This document shows, piece by piece, positions 33,096 to 40,122 of a stretch of 64,000 nucleotides of DNA. Numbering within the stretch: the stretch's first letter is position 1; each line of letters begins with the position of its first letter. The stretch is from [Actinomadura] parvosata subsp. kistnae (GTDB lineage Bacteria > Actinomycetota > Actinomycetes > Streptosporangiales > Streptosporangiaceae), in NCBI RefSeq assembly GCF_900323885.1, contig NZ_OOHJ01000018.1, positions 2,839,001-2,903,000 on the forward strand, read 5' to 3'. Below the pieces are notes generated by a model. That model ran no database searches. It was given only the letters and a program-made list of their open reading frames with translations, and was not told the origin of the DNA. Both the position numbers and the translations under genes were made by a program.

Positions 33096-33581
33096 TCAAG
33101 AGGCGCGATCTCTCGCATCGGGGTCGGGCCGGACGCCCGCGAGCAGGCACCGGGCCTTGTGCGCGGCCCGCCAGCCGCCGTACTGGTGAATGCCCTCGCT
33201 GGAGTCCACCGCGTGGTAGCGGACGCTCACCAGAACCACGCGGAGCGCGATCACCGGCCCGTCGGCCGCTCCGTCGAGCCGCCCGATCGGGAACGCGCGT
33301 GGCGCCGTGTCGGCCATGAACGTGACGAAGCGGGGCCGGGGCTCCCCCGTCAGGTTGAGCCGGACCCCGCGATCGATCATGGGCGCGAACAGCTCGTGCA
33401 GCTCCAGGTCGTACTCATCCAGCCCGTAGTCCCGGTCGGCGACGAACTCGTACCCGGTGCGCCCGCCGGGAAGGGGCTCGAAGTCGAGGCTGAAGGACGC
33501 GAAGTCGGGATCGCAGTTGCCCACCGTCCCGCACCGCACCGCGACCCCGCGCACCGCCCGCGACGGGAACGTCTCCTCCAT
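33096..33581 (-). CDS. Hypothetical protein
   Basis: The 161-residue protein starts MEETFPSRAVRGVAVRCGTV. It is predicted to be mostly beta with an acidic surface (YEFVADRDYGLDEYDLELHELF). No signal peptide, membrane segment or metal motif is seen. It converges on the methyltransferase gene with a four-base gap. The family is not recognised. Confidence 0.65.
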   Translation of the reverse strand: MEETFPSRAVRGVAVRCGTVGNCDPDFASFSLDFEPLPGGRTGYEFVADRDYGLDEYDLELHELFAPMIDRGVRLNLTGEPRPRFVTFMADTAPRAFPIGRLDGAADGPVIALRVVLVSVRYHAVDSSEGIHQYGGWRAAHKARCLLAGVRPDPDARDRAS

Positions 33582-33621
33582 GGGGCGGGATCCTAACGCG
33601 CCGCGTCCCAGGGCCCGGTGG

Positions 33622-35052
33622 TTACGCGGGCCCGCCGTCGCGGGCGTGCGCGTCGAGGAGGTACGCGACGGCCTCGGTCACCTGGACGGCGAACGGGACG
33701 TGCAGCCATTCGTCCGGCACGTGGGCGTTGGAGTCCGCGCCGAGCGCGCCCGTGACGACGAACTGCGCCCGCGGGTACCGCCTCCCCAGCATCTCCATGA
33801 ACGGGATGCCGCCGCCGATGCCCAGGCTCTGGCACGGCTTGCCGAACACACGATCACCGACCTCCCGCAATGCCGCGGTCAGCCAGGGGGCCGGAGCCGG
33901 CGCGTGCCAGCCGTTCAGGATCATGAAGTCGCCGACCTCGACCTGCGCCCCGTACGGCACGTCGGTCGTGAGGATCTTCTCCAGCGCGGCCCGCGCCACC
34001 TCGGCGTCGACCGAGGGCGGGAGGCGGAAGCTCAGCCGCAAGGACGTCCAGGCGCGCAGCACGGCGCCCGCCACCGACGGGTCCGGGAGCCCGCCGGCGC
34101 CGGTCACGGACAGGGTCGGCCGCCAGGTGTTGTTGAGGACGAGCTCGACGGCGTCGTCGGACGCCCGCCGCATCCCCGGCAGCAGCGGGAGCGGGGGCAC
34201 GGCGACCTTCGGGTGGAGCGCGACGAGCTCGGCCACCTCGGCGCGCCGCTCGTCCGGGATGGGCGCCACCATCTCGGGCACCTTGACCTCGCCGGTCTCC
34301 GGGTCCTCCACCCGATCGAGCAGCTGGCGCATGATCCGGAACGAGCTCGGCACGATGCCGCTCCCGAGCCCGGAGTGGACGCCCGTCTCCAGGACGCGCA
34401 CCGTGACGGTCGCCTGCACCGCGCCGCGCAGGCTCGTGGTCAGCCACAGCCGCTCGTAGTCACCGCCGCCCCCGTCCAGGCAGACCACCAGCGACACCTC
34501 GCCGAGCCGGTCGGCGATCCGCTCCAGGTACGCGGGCAGGTCCGGGCTGCCGGACTCCTCGCCGGTCTCCAGCAGCAGCACCGCACGGGCGTGCTCGCCG
34601 CCTGCTTCGCGTACGGCCTCCAGCGCGGTCGTGGCGGCATAGCCCGAGTACCCGTCGTCGGCGGCGCCGCGGCCGTAGAGCCGGTCGCCGCGGAGCACCG
34701 CCTGCCACGGGCCCAGCCCCTCCGACCAGTCGCCGAGCGGCGGCTGCTTGTCGAGGTGCCCGTACAGCAGGACGGTCCCGGCCGCCGCCGCGCCCGGCGT
34801 CGCGGGCACGTCCACGAGCAGGAGCGGGGCGCGGCCGTCGAGCCGCAGGACCTCGCACCGCGCGCCGGGCAGGCCCCGCGCCGCCACCCAGCTCCGGACG
34901 TGCTCGACGGCGGCCCGCAGCTGCCCGTGCTCCTCCCAGGCGGCGTCGTAGGCGGGCGACACGGCGGGTATCTCGATCAGCCCGGAAAGGCTGGGCAGCA
35001 CGTCCGTCGCCCAGGTCTCGCTGATCGATTCGCGAAGTTTCTGATGGTCCAT
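33622..35052 (-). CDS. M20-family dipeptidase/metallopeptidase
   Basis: The 476-residue protein shows the two-zinc M20 peptidase layout: LLYGHLDKQPP with the first His and its following Asp, GRGAADDGYSG supplying the bridging Asp, LLETGEESGSPDL with the catalytic Glu pair, and a C-terminal GADSNAHVPDEWL with the last His. The middle insert forms the lid/dimerisation domain. It is expected to hydrolyse dipeptides or N-acyl amino acids in the cytoplasm. ATG at 35052 is preferred over another six codons upstream. Confidence 0.88.
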   Translation of the reverse strand: MDHQKLRESISETWATDVLPSLSGLIEIPAVSPAYDAAWEEHGQLRAAVEHVRSWVAARGLPGARCEVLRLDGRAPLLLVDVPATPGAAAAGTVLLYGHLDKQPPLGDWSEGLGPWQAVLRGDRLYGRGAADDGYSGYAATTALEAVREAGGEHARAVLLLETGEESGSPDLPAYLERIADRLGEVSLVVCLDGGGGDYERLWLTTSLRGAVQATVTVRVLETGVHSGLGSGIVPSSFRIMRQLLDRVEDPETGEVKVPEMVAPIPDERRAEVAELVALHPKVAVPPLPLLPGMRRASDDAVELVLNNTWRPTLSVTGAGGLPDPSVAGAVLRAWTSLRLSFRLPPSVDAEVARAALEKILTTDVPYGAQVEVGDFMILNGWHAPAPAPWLTAALREVGDRVFGKPCQSLGIGGGIPFMEMLGRRYPRAQFVVTGALGADSNAHVPDEWLHVPFAVQVTEAVAYLLDAHARDGGPA

Positions 35053-35263
35053 GCGGCCATACTGACGCAAACGCCGCGCCCTGGCGGCTCCGATCTCGCC
35101 GGGAACGCGTCGGCAAAGTTCGCCGAAGAGAGACGGAACCTCCCCTCGCTTTACTCAAGGGTGCACAGATCTTTGCTCGGGCGTGTTCGGATATGGCGGT
35201 CTCGCCAGAATCAGTTCAGCCTTCAACTACTTAGTGAAGAGCCCCCGCACGATGAGGAGAGGT

Positions 35264-35692
35264 ATGAAGCGCATCATTTCCGCTCTCGTCGCCACCGGCG
35301 TCCTCGGCGCCACGCTCACCGGCACCAGCCCCGCGTCCGCAGCCACCTCCGCGATCGACTGCGCCGCAGGCGGATACACCCGGGTCGTCAACAGCTACGT
35401 CCCCACCAACGTCCAACGGCCCGCGGTGGACGGTCGCAGCTACAACATCGGCGGCCCGCCGGCGTACACGTTCGAGATCTGCCTCGACATCCCGGACACC
35501 TCGACCTTCACCATCGAGATACGGATCTGGGCGGACCAGAAACAGACGGTGTTCGTGGACGACCAGCCCGGGGACAAGATCTTCCGCTACTCGGTCGGCC
35601 CCAACAGCTTCTGGCAGGTGTACGGCACGTTGACCGGGCCCGGCAGCACCTACCTCTACTACACCTGGTACGAGAAGCAGATTCCGGCCTGA
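35264..35692 (+). CDS. Small secreted protein of unknown function
   Basis: The 142-residue product begins MKRIISALVATGVLGATLTG, a classical signal peptide with likely cleavage after SPASA. The mature part of about 110 residues is beta-rich with two Cys that could pair (AIDCAAGG and FEICLDIP). AGGAGAGG directly upstream fixes the ATG at 35264; a longer in-frame start lacks such a site. A strong terminator follows. No family is recognised. Confidence 0.75.
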   Translation: MKRIISALVATGVLGATLTGTSPASAATSAIDCAAGGYTRVVNSYVPTNVQRPAVDGRSYNIGGPPAYTFEICLDIPDTSTFTIEIRIWADQKQTVFVDDQPGDKIFRYSVGPNSFWQVYGTLTGPGSTYLYYTWYEKQIPA

Positions 35693-35721
35693 CGCAGGCG
35701 CGCATTCCCTGGACGAACACG

Positions 35722-35757
35722 AAGGCCCGCTCCCAGGAACCCCTGGTAGCGGGCCTT
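35722..35757. terminator. Bidirectional terminator left of the AICE
   Basis: AAGGCCCGCT (35722-35731) pairs with AGCGGGCCTT (35748-35757), extended inside by CCAGG/CCTGG, and is followed by TTTCT on the plus strand. It ends the secreted-protein gene. Before insertion it would also have lain just downstream of the tRNA-Arg gene, now displaced by the element. Confidence 0.8.
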
Positions 35758-35764
35758 TCTGCTG

Positions 35765-35808
35765 TGCGCGGCCGAGAGGACTCGAACCCCTAACCTTCTG
35801 ATCCGTAG
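35765..35808. repeat. Left attachment site (attachment repeat, tRNA 3' half)
   Basis: This 44-bp sequence is identical to 51427-51470 and covers the T-arm, variable region and 3' side of the anticodon arm of tRNA-Arg. It has no 5' half and is the original chromosomal 3' end cut off by integration. Confidence 0.93.
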
Positions 35809-36040
35809 GGGGAGACTCATGAACAGCTCGTCAGGTACTTGACCTGCGACTCTGCGTTAGAGAGCCGAGCATGTACCGCAGAGCGGGAAGGCATTGGGAA
35901 AGGATCATCCCTGAGAGCCACCTCTGTAGCCGTCAAGGCCCTGGTGTAGTAAGGCCATCGGCTGACCGGGGAACGTCTCGCAGCGAGCAGCACAGCGCGC
36001 CCTCAGACCAAGGCCCACCGCCGACTCTGGGTTCCTCTGC
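35809..36040. other. AICE left end without genes, with a relic of an integrase 3' end
   Basis: CGGGAAGGCATTGGGAA at 35884-35900 followed by AGGATCA repeats the 3' coding end of the integrase (51303-51325) with one base difference. CTCTGCG (35850-35856) and CGCAGAG (35877-35883) form a stem. No reading frame of note is present. The segment presumably holds arm-binding sites and a fossil of a related element. Confidence 0.55.
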
Positions 36041-36853
36041 TTAGGCAGTCAGATCACAAATGATCACAGTTGCGTCGTCGGACACCTTGTTCCGTGGCCA
36101 TTTTCGTGCGACGGGGTCCGAGTGCTCCGCAGTACGCACACGGCGTATCAGAGCGTTGGGTCCCTCGGTGGAGAGGAGATCAATTATCTCACGCCACTCG
36201 CCAAGCCCGAACGTATCCACCGCACGAGCTGCGCCATCCGTAAGCATCGAAACGCTCTTTATTTCAGAGAGAGGAACTTTCCCGACAAGAGCGTGATTTG
36301 CCACGTCGGGGATTGCGGCTGAAATCCAGTAGCCGCCTTCTGTGTTGCGCACCGCAAGTTCCGCATGCTTCATGCGTATAAGCGCTTCCTCCTTCTTTGG
36401 TGAATTCGCGGTGAGCGAGTCAACTTCACGCCGAAATTCTTTGGTGGCGCGCTCGATTCGGTCGTCAAATATTACGCGCTCAGAATTTCCTGAGTCGATG
36501 ACAACTGTCACGTCGCCAAGCACCAGGTATTGTAGGAATTCTTCATCCAGCTGAACTATTCCCACCGCTGCAGATGGCGTGCCGATGTGAGAAAGGTCGC
36601 AGGACTCCCTGTGTAGGTGGGCGGTGTGAGCGATTGCGGCTTTCAGCGTCTCCACGGGGTCATGGTTGGCATGCGCTACGATCGCGCCGGCCAAGTGTGC
36701 CACGTACCAGGATACGCCGTGAACGCAGCCAGACTCGGTGCGTTCTGTGAGCCCGTCTAGGACAGCCAGAATGCGCGGTCCGATGATGGCCATATCCTCG
36801 TTTGGCTTGGACGGCGACCCTGCTTCACTTGCGATTTGGGTTCGCAACGTCAC
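36041..36853 (-). CDS. PP2C-like (PPM) phosphatase domain protein, AICE cargo
   Basis: This 270-residue protein starts at GTG and follows the PPM phosphatase strand order: PNEDMAIIGPRILAVLDGL near the N-terminus, GTPSAAVGIVQLDEEFLQYLVLGDVTVVI in the middle, SMLTDGAARAVDTFG and the ending SDDATVIICDLTA. The metal-binding Asp positions (NED, VLDG, LTDG, SDDAT) are kept, so it may be active on phosphoproteins. GC content is well below that of the other AICE genes. It overlaps the upstream HTH-sensor gene by four bases (GTGA), so both form one unit. The target is unknown. Confidence 0.75.
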   Translation of the reverse strand: MTLRTQIASEAGSPSKPNEDMAIIGPRILAVLDGLTERTESGCVHGVSWYVAHLAGAIVAHANHDPVETLKAAIAHTAHLHRESCDLSHIGTPSAAVGIVQLDEEFLQYLVLGDVTVVIDSGNSERVIFDDRIERATKEFRREVDSLTANSPKKEEALIRMKHAELAVRNTEGGYWISAAIPDVANHALVGKVPLSEIKSVSMLTDGAARAVDTFGLGEWREIIDLLSTEGPNALIRRVRTAEHSDPVARKWPRNKVSDDATVIICDLTA

Positions 36854-37689
36854 CCCTCATGCCGATAGACAGGCGTAACGCGCTCCACCGAGCGCATCTT
36901 TAGCTGATTTCCGGGCTCGAATTCGTACCTGACTATCATGGAGAATCTGCGAACTTTGAGCTCTCGGTGTAGATCGACGAGATTTTCAGCGAGGTATTGC
37001 GCTGCGCCGAGAGTGCCTGGGGCATGCGTGCCAGCAAGATAGAGGAAATTGCCCTTACCGTCCGGCCTTGGCAAGCGGCCGAGGTACCCGAAGTCGGCTG
37101 ATTCACCGTGATCCCTGGGGGAGCGATATTCCGTTCCATCGGTCAAGTCGAGGAGATACCACCCCTTGTCGTCGTTCATGTAGCGAATATGTGGATCCGC
37201 TTCCATGACCTGACTGAGAAATGGTAGAAGCCTGGGATTTGTCAGGACCACCAAGTTGGGCCTATTGAGATGCACCAACCCTGGGGCCGGCACCACTTCG
37301 TTCGTCGCATCCAAGCCAACGCTTCGAGCCGTTTCCGCGATCAGCTCGTACGCCGTGAACGACTCCGCGGAGAGCGTGTCGCTCGGGTCCGTCCGATTCA
37401 CCTCGCGCTTCGCACCGATGGCAACCGTGAGCTTGCCAGTGCCAAGGAACGCCCGCTCCGGCTTCACGCCGGCCGAGAGGAGTTGCGAGATGCGCCCCTT
37501 GGACATGTCGAGGAAGGCGGCGATCTGGGACTGACTCATGCCGGAAGCGAGCATCTCCTCCATGGCTTCGCGCCGGACGCGTGACAGCTCCGCGATGGCC
37601 GCTTGATGATCGTCAATGAGGACACCAACCCTCTTGGCTCGCTCTCGCGGATCCGTGATGGCGCTCAGTGCTTCGAGTTCTTTGCTCAT
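36850..37689 (-). CDS. HTH protein with C-terminal Rossmann-like sensor domain, AICE cargo
   Basis: The 279-residue protein has a helix-turn-helix at about residues 48-72 (ASGMSQSQIAAFLDMSKGRI, then SQLLSAGVKPERAFL). Its C-terminal domain has the pattern VVLTNPRLLPFL, a variable middle, DFGYLGRLPRPDGKGNFLYL and AGTHAPGTLGAAQYLAENL. This order, a nitrile-like NPR start and a GTxGAA ending, recurs in bacterial regulators with a nucleotide- or ligand-sensing fold. GC content is low for the element. Four phased CTAG/TTAG motifs lie just upstream. It is co-translated with the PP2C-like protein. Confidence 0.7.
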   Translation of the reverse strand: MSKELEALSAITDPRERAKRVGVLIDDHQAAIAELSRVRREAMEEMLASGMSQSQIAAFLDMSKGRISQLLSAGVKPERAFLGTGKLTVAIGAKREVNRTDPSDTLSAESFTAYELIAETARSVGLDATNEVVPAPGLVHLNRPNLVVLTNPRLLPFLSQVMEADPHIRYMNDDKGWYLLDLTDGTEYRSPRDHGESADFGYLGRLPRPDGKGNFLYLAGTHAPGTLGAAQYLAENLVDLHRELKVRRFSMIVRYEFEPGNQLKMRSVERVTPVYRHEG

Positions 37690-37702
37690 GCCGCTCTCCC
37701 GT

Positions 37703-37736
37703 CTAGACCCCCCTAGACGACTCTAGCGACGTTTAG
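37703..37736. promoter_or_regulatory. Four CTAG/TTAG motifs at exact 10-bp spacing
   Basis: CTAG occurs at 37703, 37713 and 37723, and TTAG at 37733, each 10 bp apart and thus on one face of the helix. The array lies 14-47 bp upstream of the HTH-sensor start. It is a good candidate operator for that protein. A further TTTAGGGGGG follows near 37784. Confidence 0.5.
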
Positions 37737-38011
37737 CGGGGCTACGCCACGCTCGCGTCGTTCGCCCCCCAGCACTTTTTCGTTTAGGGGGGTTGACGCT
37801 CCTTGGCGGGCCATGCTTCGCTGTCGTTAGCCCCGGTGAACCGCATGGTTTGTAGGGGTAAACCACAAGGGGCCCCGGACAGAGGGGGCCGAGGTTCCCG
37901 GCACCTTGGCAGCCGGAGGGCAGGGGTTCTGCCTACAGCGGGAGCAACACATACCTCCCGCAAAGAGCCCGACCGCACGGGCCATCCGGCCGTGCGGACC
38001 TTCATCTTTCA
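37737..38011. other. AICE leader region with hairpins, no gene
   Basis: This stretch lies between the leftward cargo pair and the rightward AICE genes. CCGCACGG (37973-37980) pairs with CCGTGCGG (37990-37997), and a GGCCCC...GGGGCC stem lies near 37872-37890. It probably contains the promoter and folded leader of the rightward operon. No convincing reading frame is seen. Confidence 0.4.
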
Positions 38012-38052
38012 GCCCCGATGGTCGCAGACAGGGTTCGACTCCCTGCCGGGGC
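38012..38052 (+). ncRNA. tRNA acceptor/T-arm-like minihelix, copy 1
   Basis: GCCCCG (38012-38017) pairs with CGGGGC (38047-38052). Between them CAGGG-TTCGACT-CCCTG forms a perfect tRNA T-arm (five-base stem, seven-base T-loop). A ten-base link replaces D and anticodon arms. It lies 36 bp upstream of the small gene at 38089. Two more copies follow. It may be an RNA-processing signal; a function is not shown. Confidence 0.55.
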
Positions 38053-38088
38053 GCTGCCACCGACTGCCACACCGAAGGGATTGACCTT

Positions 38089-38265
38089 ATGAAGCGGCGT
38101 AAGGCCATCGAGTTCTACAGTCCGGACGGCATCGAGAGGTACACGGGTGACTGCCCGGGGTGGATTGCTATCACTCGACGCGTACGCCCCGATCTGCATG
38201 AGCGCACGGTCCTGGTTTACGGCGGTGCTCCCTGGCCGTGCTGGAGCTGCCATCCATCGCACTGA
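38089..38265 (+). CDS. Small basic hypothetical protein of the AICE
   Basis: The 58-residue product (MKRRKAIEFYSPDGIERYTG, ending PWPCWSCHPSH) has an AAGGGA ribosome-binding sequence eight bases before the ATG. The C-terminal CWSCHPSH could hold a metal. It lies between the first two minihelix repeats. No family is recognised. Confidence 0.6.
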   Translation: MKRRKAIEFYSPDGIERYTGDCPGWIAITRRVRPDLHERTVLVYGGAPWPCWSCHPSH

Positions 38266-38274
38266 TCGTCTACC

Positions 38275-38314
38275 GCCCCGATGGTCGTAGGCAGGGTTCG
38301 ATTCCCGCCGGGGC
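38275..38314 (+). ncRNA. tRNA acceptor/T-arm-like minihelix, copy 2
   Basis: GCCCCG (38275-38280) pairs with CGGGGC (38309-38314). The inner stem is GGG-TTCGATT-CCC with a bulge and an outer GGC/GCC pairing. The T-loop and acceptor-like stem are kept while the T-stem varies. It lies 52 bp upstream of the next small gene. Confidence 0.55.
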
Positions 38315-38366
38315 ACGTCCCCATCTCCGCTTCACGTCTCTGCTACTCGCCCAAAGGGAGTGCTTC

Positions 38367-38525
38367 ATGCTGTCCATCCGTCTGACTGGAACCCCCGGCG
38401 ACGTCGCCGATGCCGTGCTCACCTTGCGTGAGACGTTCTCCGTCACCGCGATCAAGGGGTTGTGCCCTTCGGCTCCCGTTCAGCCCGAGGTCCGCGTCTA
38501 TGTCGAGGTGGCCACCGCCGGTTGA
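38367..38525 (+). CDS. Small conserved AICE protein (DUF3970-like)
   Basis: This 52-residue protein begins MLSIRLTGTPGDVADAVLTL and ends VRVYVEVATAG. The pattern I-R-x-T-G-T-P ... L-R-x-x-F-x-V ... V-R-V-Y-V-E-V matches small proteins common in Streptomyces-type AICEs and plasmids. AAAGGGAG lies six bases before the ATG. The function is unknown. Confidence 0.7.
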   Translation: MLSIRLTGTPGDVADAVLTLRETFSVTAIKGLCPSAPVQPEVRVYVEVATAG

Positions 38526-38572
38526 CCTGGCCTGGTGACTTCCCGTTTAGCCCGCCCCCTCTGCGCATGTCC

Positions 38573-38614
38573 GCCCCGATGGTCGCAGACAGGGGTTCGA
38601 CTCCCCGCCGGGGC
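38573..38614 (+). ncRNA. tRNA acceptor/T-arm-like minihelix, copy 3
   Basis: GCCCCG (38573-38578) pairs with CGGGGC (38609-38614), enclosing GGGG-TTCGACT-CCCC. Compared with copy 1 both sides of the T-stem changed together, which supports real pairing. It lies 181 bp before the WhiB-like gene; no other gene is recognised in 38615-38795. Confidence 0.55.
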
Positions 38615-38795
38615 ACGCCGGGCATCGCCCGCCCGCTGGACGGTCGCACAGTCGCCGCGAAGCGGCCACGACTGCCCGTGTCCAGCGCAAGCGCTCGTCA
38701 AGCGCTGACCTTCCCCTGCCCGCCGGGGGCGGCTGCTGATCCGCCAAGACCCGAGCCGCCCCCGTTCGACTCCCTGCAAAGGAGCACCACCCATC

Positions 38796-39164
38796 ATGAC
38801 CCATGACCTGACTGTCCCTCCACGCGCGAGGGTGCCGGCCCGCGACCGCGCGGCGCTGGCCTTGCTGTCCGCCGTCACCCGGGACATGCCGCGGCATCTG
38901 GCCGACGAAGCCGCGTGCGGGTTCGACCCCGAACTGCACACCGGCCCAGACCTGTTCACGACGGAGTCCGCGGAGGAGCGGGTGGCGCGTGAGCGGGTGG
39001 CGCGCGAGGTGTGCGCCGAGTGCCCGGTGTGGGCCTCGTGTCTGTTCTACGCCCTGGACGCGCGCCCGGAGACGGGCGTGTGGGCGGGCTTGACCGCCGA
39101 GGAGATCGCCGGCCTGGCCGGCGGGCGCGACGCCTCGGCGCCGAGCCCGCGGGAGGTGGCGTGA
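38796..39164 (+). CDS. WhiB-family [4Fe-4S] transcription factor
   Basis: The 122-residue protein has the four WhiB cysteines: C41 in AACGFDPELHTGPDLF, then C73, C76 and C82 in VCAECPVWASC. The G-V-W-A-G turn and LTAEEIAGL follow as in the family (usually GVWGG). These proteins bind an iron-sulfur cluster and act with the principal sigma factor. AGGAG lies upstream of the ATG. As the first longer gene of the AICE operon it may control transfer genes; this is inference. Confidence 0.9.
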   Translation: MTHDLTVPPRARVPARDRAALALLSAVTRDMPRHLADEAACGFDPELHTGPDLFTTESAEERVARERVAREVCAECPVWASCLFYALDARPETGVWAGLTAEEIAGLAGGRDASAPSPREVA

Positions 39165-39727
39165 TGGCCGCGCCCCTCACCCTGGCCGGCGGTGCCGGCT
39201 TCTCGGTGCGCGAATTCCGGGTCGCGGTCCGCGACGACACCGGCGCCTGCCTCGGTTGCCTGGACGGCACCCCGCTGCTCACCGAGGCGCGCGAGACGCT
39301 GTCGAGGGTGCGGCGGGCCTACCCGCGGTCGATGCTGCAGGGCCTGTTCAACGATGGCGATCTGGGCGCCTGGCGCGAGGTCACCGAGGCCGACCTGGAC
39401 CGGATCGCGGACCTGATCGCCGCGCGCACGCTGGCCTGCATCCTGACCCTCGACGGCCTGCCGCGCCTGGCCTGGACCGTAAATAACCTGGATCCCGGCA
39501 TCCTGTGCGGTTCGGCGAACACCCCGGAGCAGGTCAGCGAGTACGCCCGCGCGCTGGGGCTGGAGCTGCAGGAAACCGAGCGCTACGGGACCAGCACGCT
39601 GATCCTCGCCCAAGGCGCCTACAAGGGCGTTGACGTGCGCGTGTCCTGCTACCGCCGCGCTCCCGTGCCCGTGGCCGCGGAGGTCGAGGTCGCCGACGGT
39701 CCGGCATCGGATGAGGCGGGGCGCTGA
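39164..39727 (+). CDS. Conserved AICE protein of unknown function
   Basis: The 187-residue protein begins MAAPLTLAGGAGFSVREFRV and overlaps the WhiB stop (TGATG). It includes a CLGCLDG pair and an acidic helical segment LDRIADLIAARTLACIL. Both ends are translationally coupled, so it belongs to the long AICE operon. The family has no known role. Confidence 0.75.
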   Translation: MAAPLTLAGGAGFSVREFRVAVRDDTGACLGCLDGTPLLTEARETLSRVRRAYPRSMLQGLFNDGDLGAWREVTEADLDRIADLIAARTLACILTLDGLPRLAWTVNNLDPGILCGSANTPEQVSEYARALGLELQETERYGTSTLILAQGAYKGVDVRVSCYRRAPVPVAAEVEVADGPASDEAGR

Positions 39728-40122
39728 TGTCCCGTATCCGCGCCCGCTTCTGGGATCCGACTGGCCGGCACTACGGCCTGCCCACGTGGCCGTGGCGGAT
39801 GGCCCCGCCGCACCTGCTCACCCGCCGCCAGCTCACCGCCGCCGGGTTGCGGCCCGGCGGGCAGGGCGTGCAGGGGCAGGTGCTGTGGGCCTCGCGCCGC
39901 TACCGCGCCCGCGGCGGGGTGCGCGCCGCCTACCTGTACGACGTGCGCTTCGCGTTGCCCAAGCGCACTGCGACCGTCCGGCAGCGTGCCGCGCTGGCCA
40001 AGGCGAACGCCGCCCGCCGGACCTGCCCTCACTGCCAGCGTGATGCGGGCTACGTGCTGCCCCGTCACCTGGGCCTGTGCCTGGACTGCGCCGACCGGCG
40101 CGAGATGGAGCGTGCCGCATGA
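39727..40122 (+). CDS. RRQRL-type zinc-binding AICE protein
   Basis: The 131-residue basic protein begins MSRIRARFWDPTGRHYGLPT and contains the motif HLLTRRQLTAAGLRPGGQ, typical of AICE/plasmid 'RRQRL' proteins. A C-terminal zinc site is formed by RTCPHCQRD and LGLCLDCADRRE. It overlaps both neighbouring genes. DNA or RNA binding is likely from charge and zinc site; the role is not established. Confidence 0.8.
   Translation: MSRIRARFWDPTGRHYGLPTWPWRMAPPHLLTRRQLTAAGLRPGGQGVQGQVLWASRRYRARGGVRAAYLYDVRFALPKRTATVRQRAALAKANAARRTCPHCQRDAGYVLPRHLGLCLDCADRREMERAA

Noticed and set aside
38012..38614. The three TTCGAYT repeats as true tRNA genes or as a CRISPR array
   Set aside because: They lack D and anticodon arms and are only 40-42 bases long, so they are not tRNAs. 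Spacing is 260-300 bp with unrelated sequence between, so they are not CRISPR repeats.
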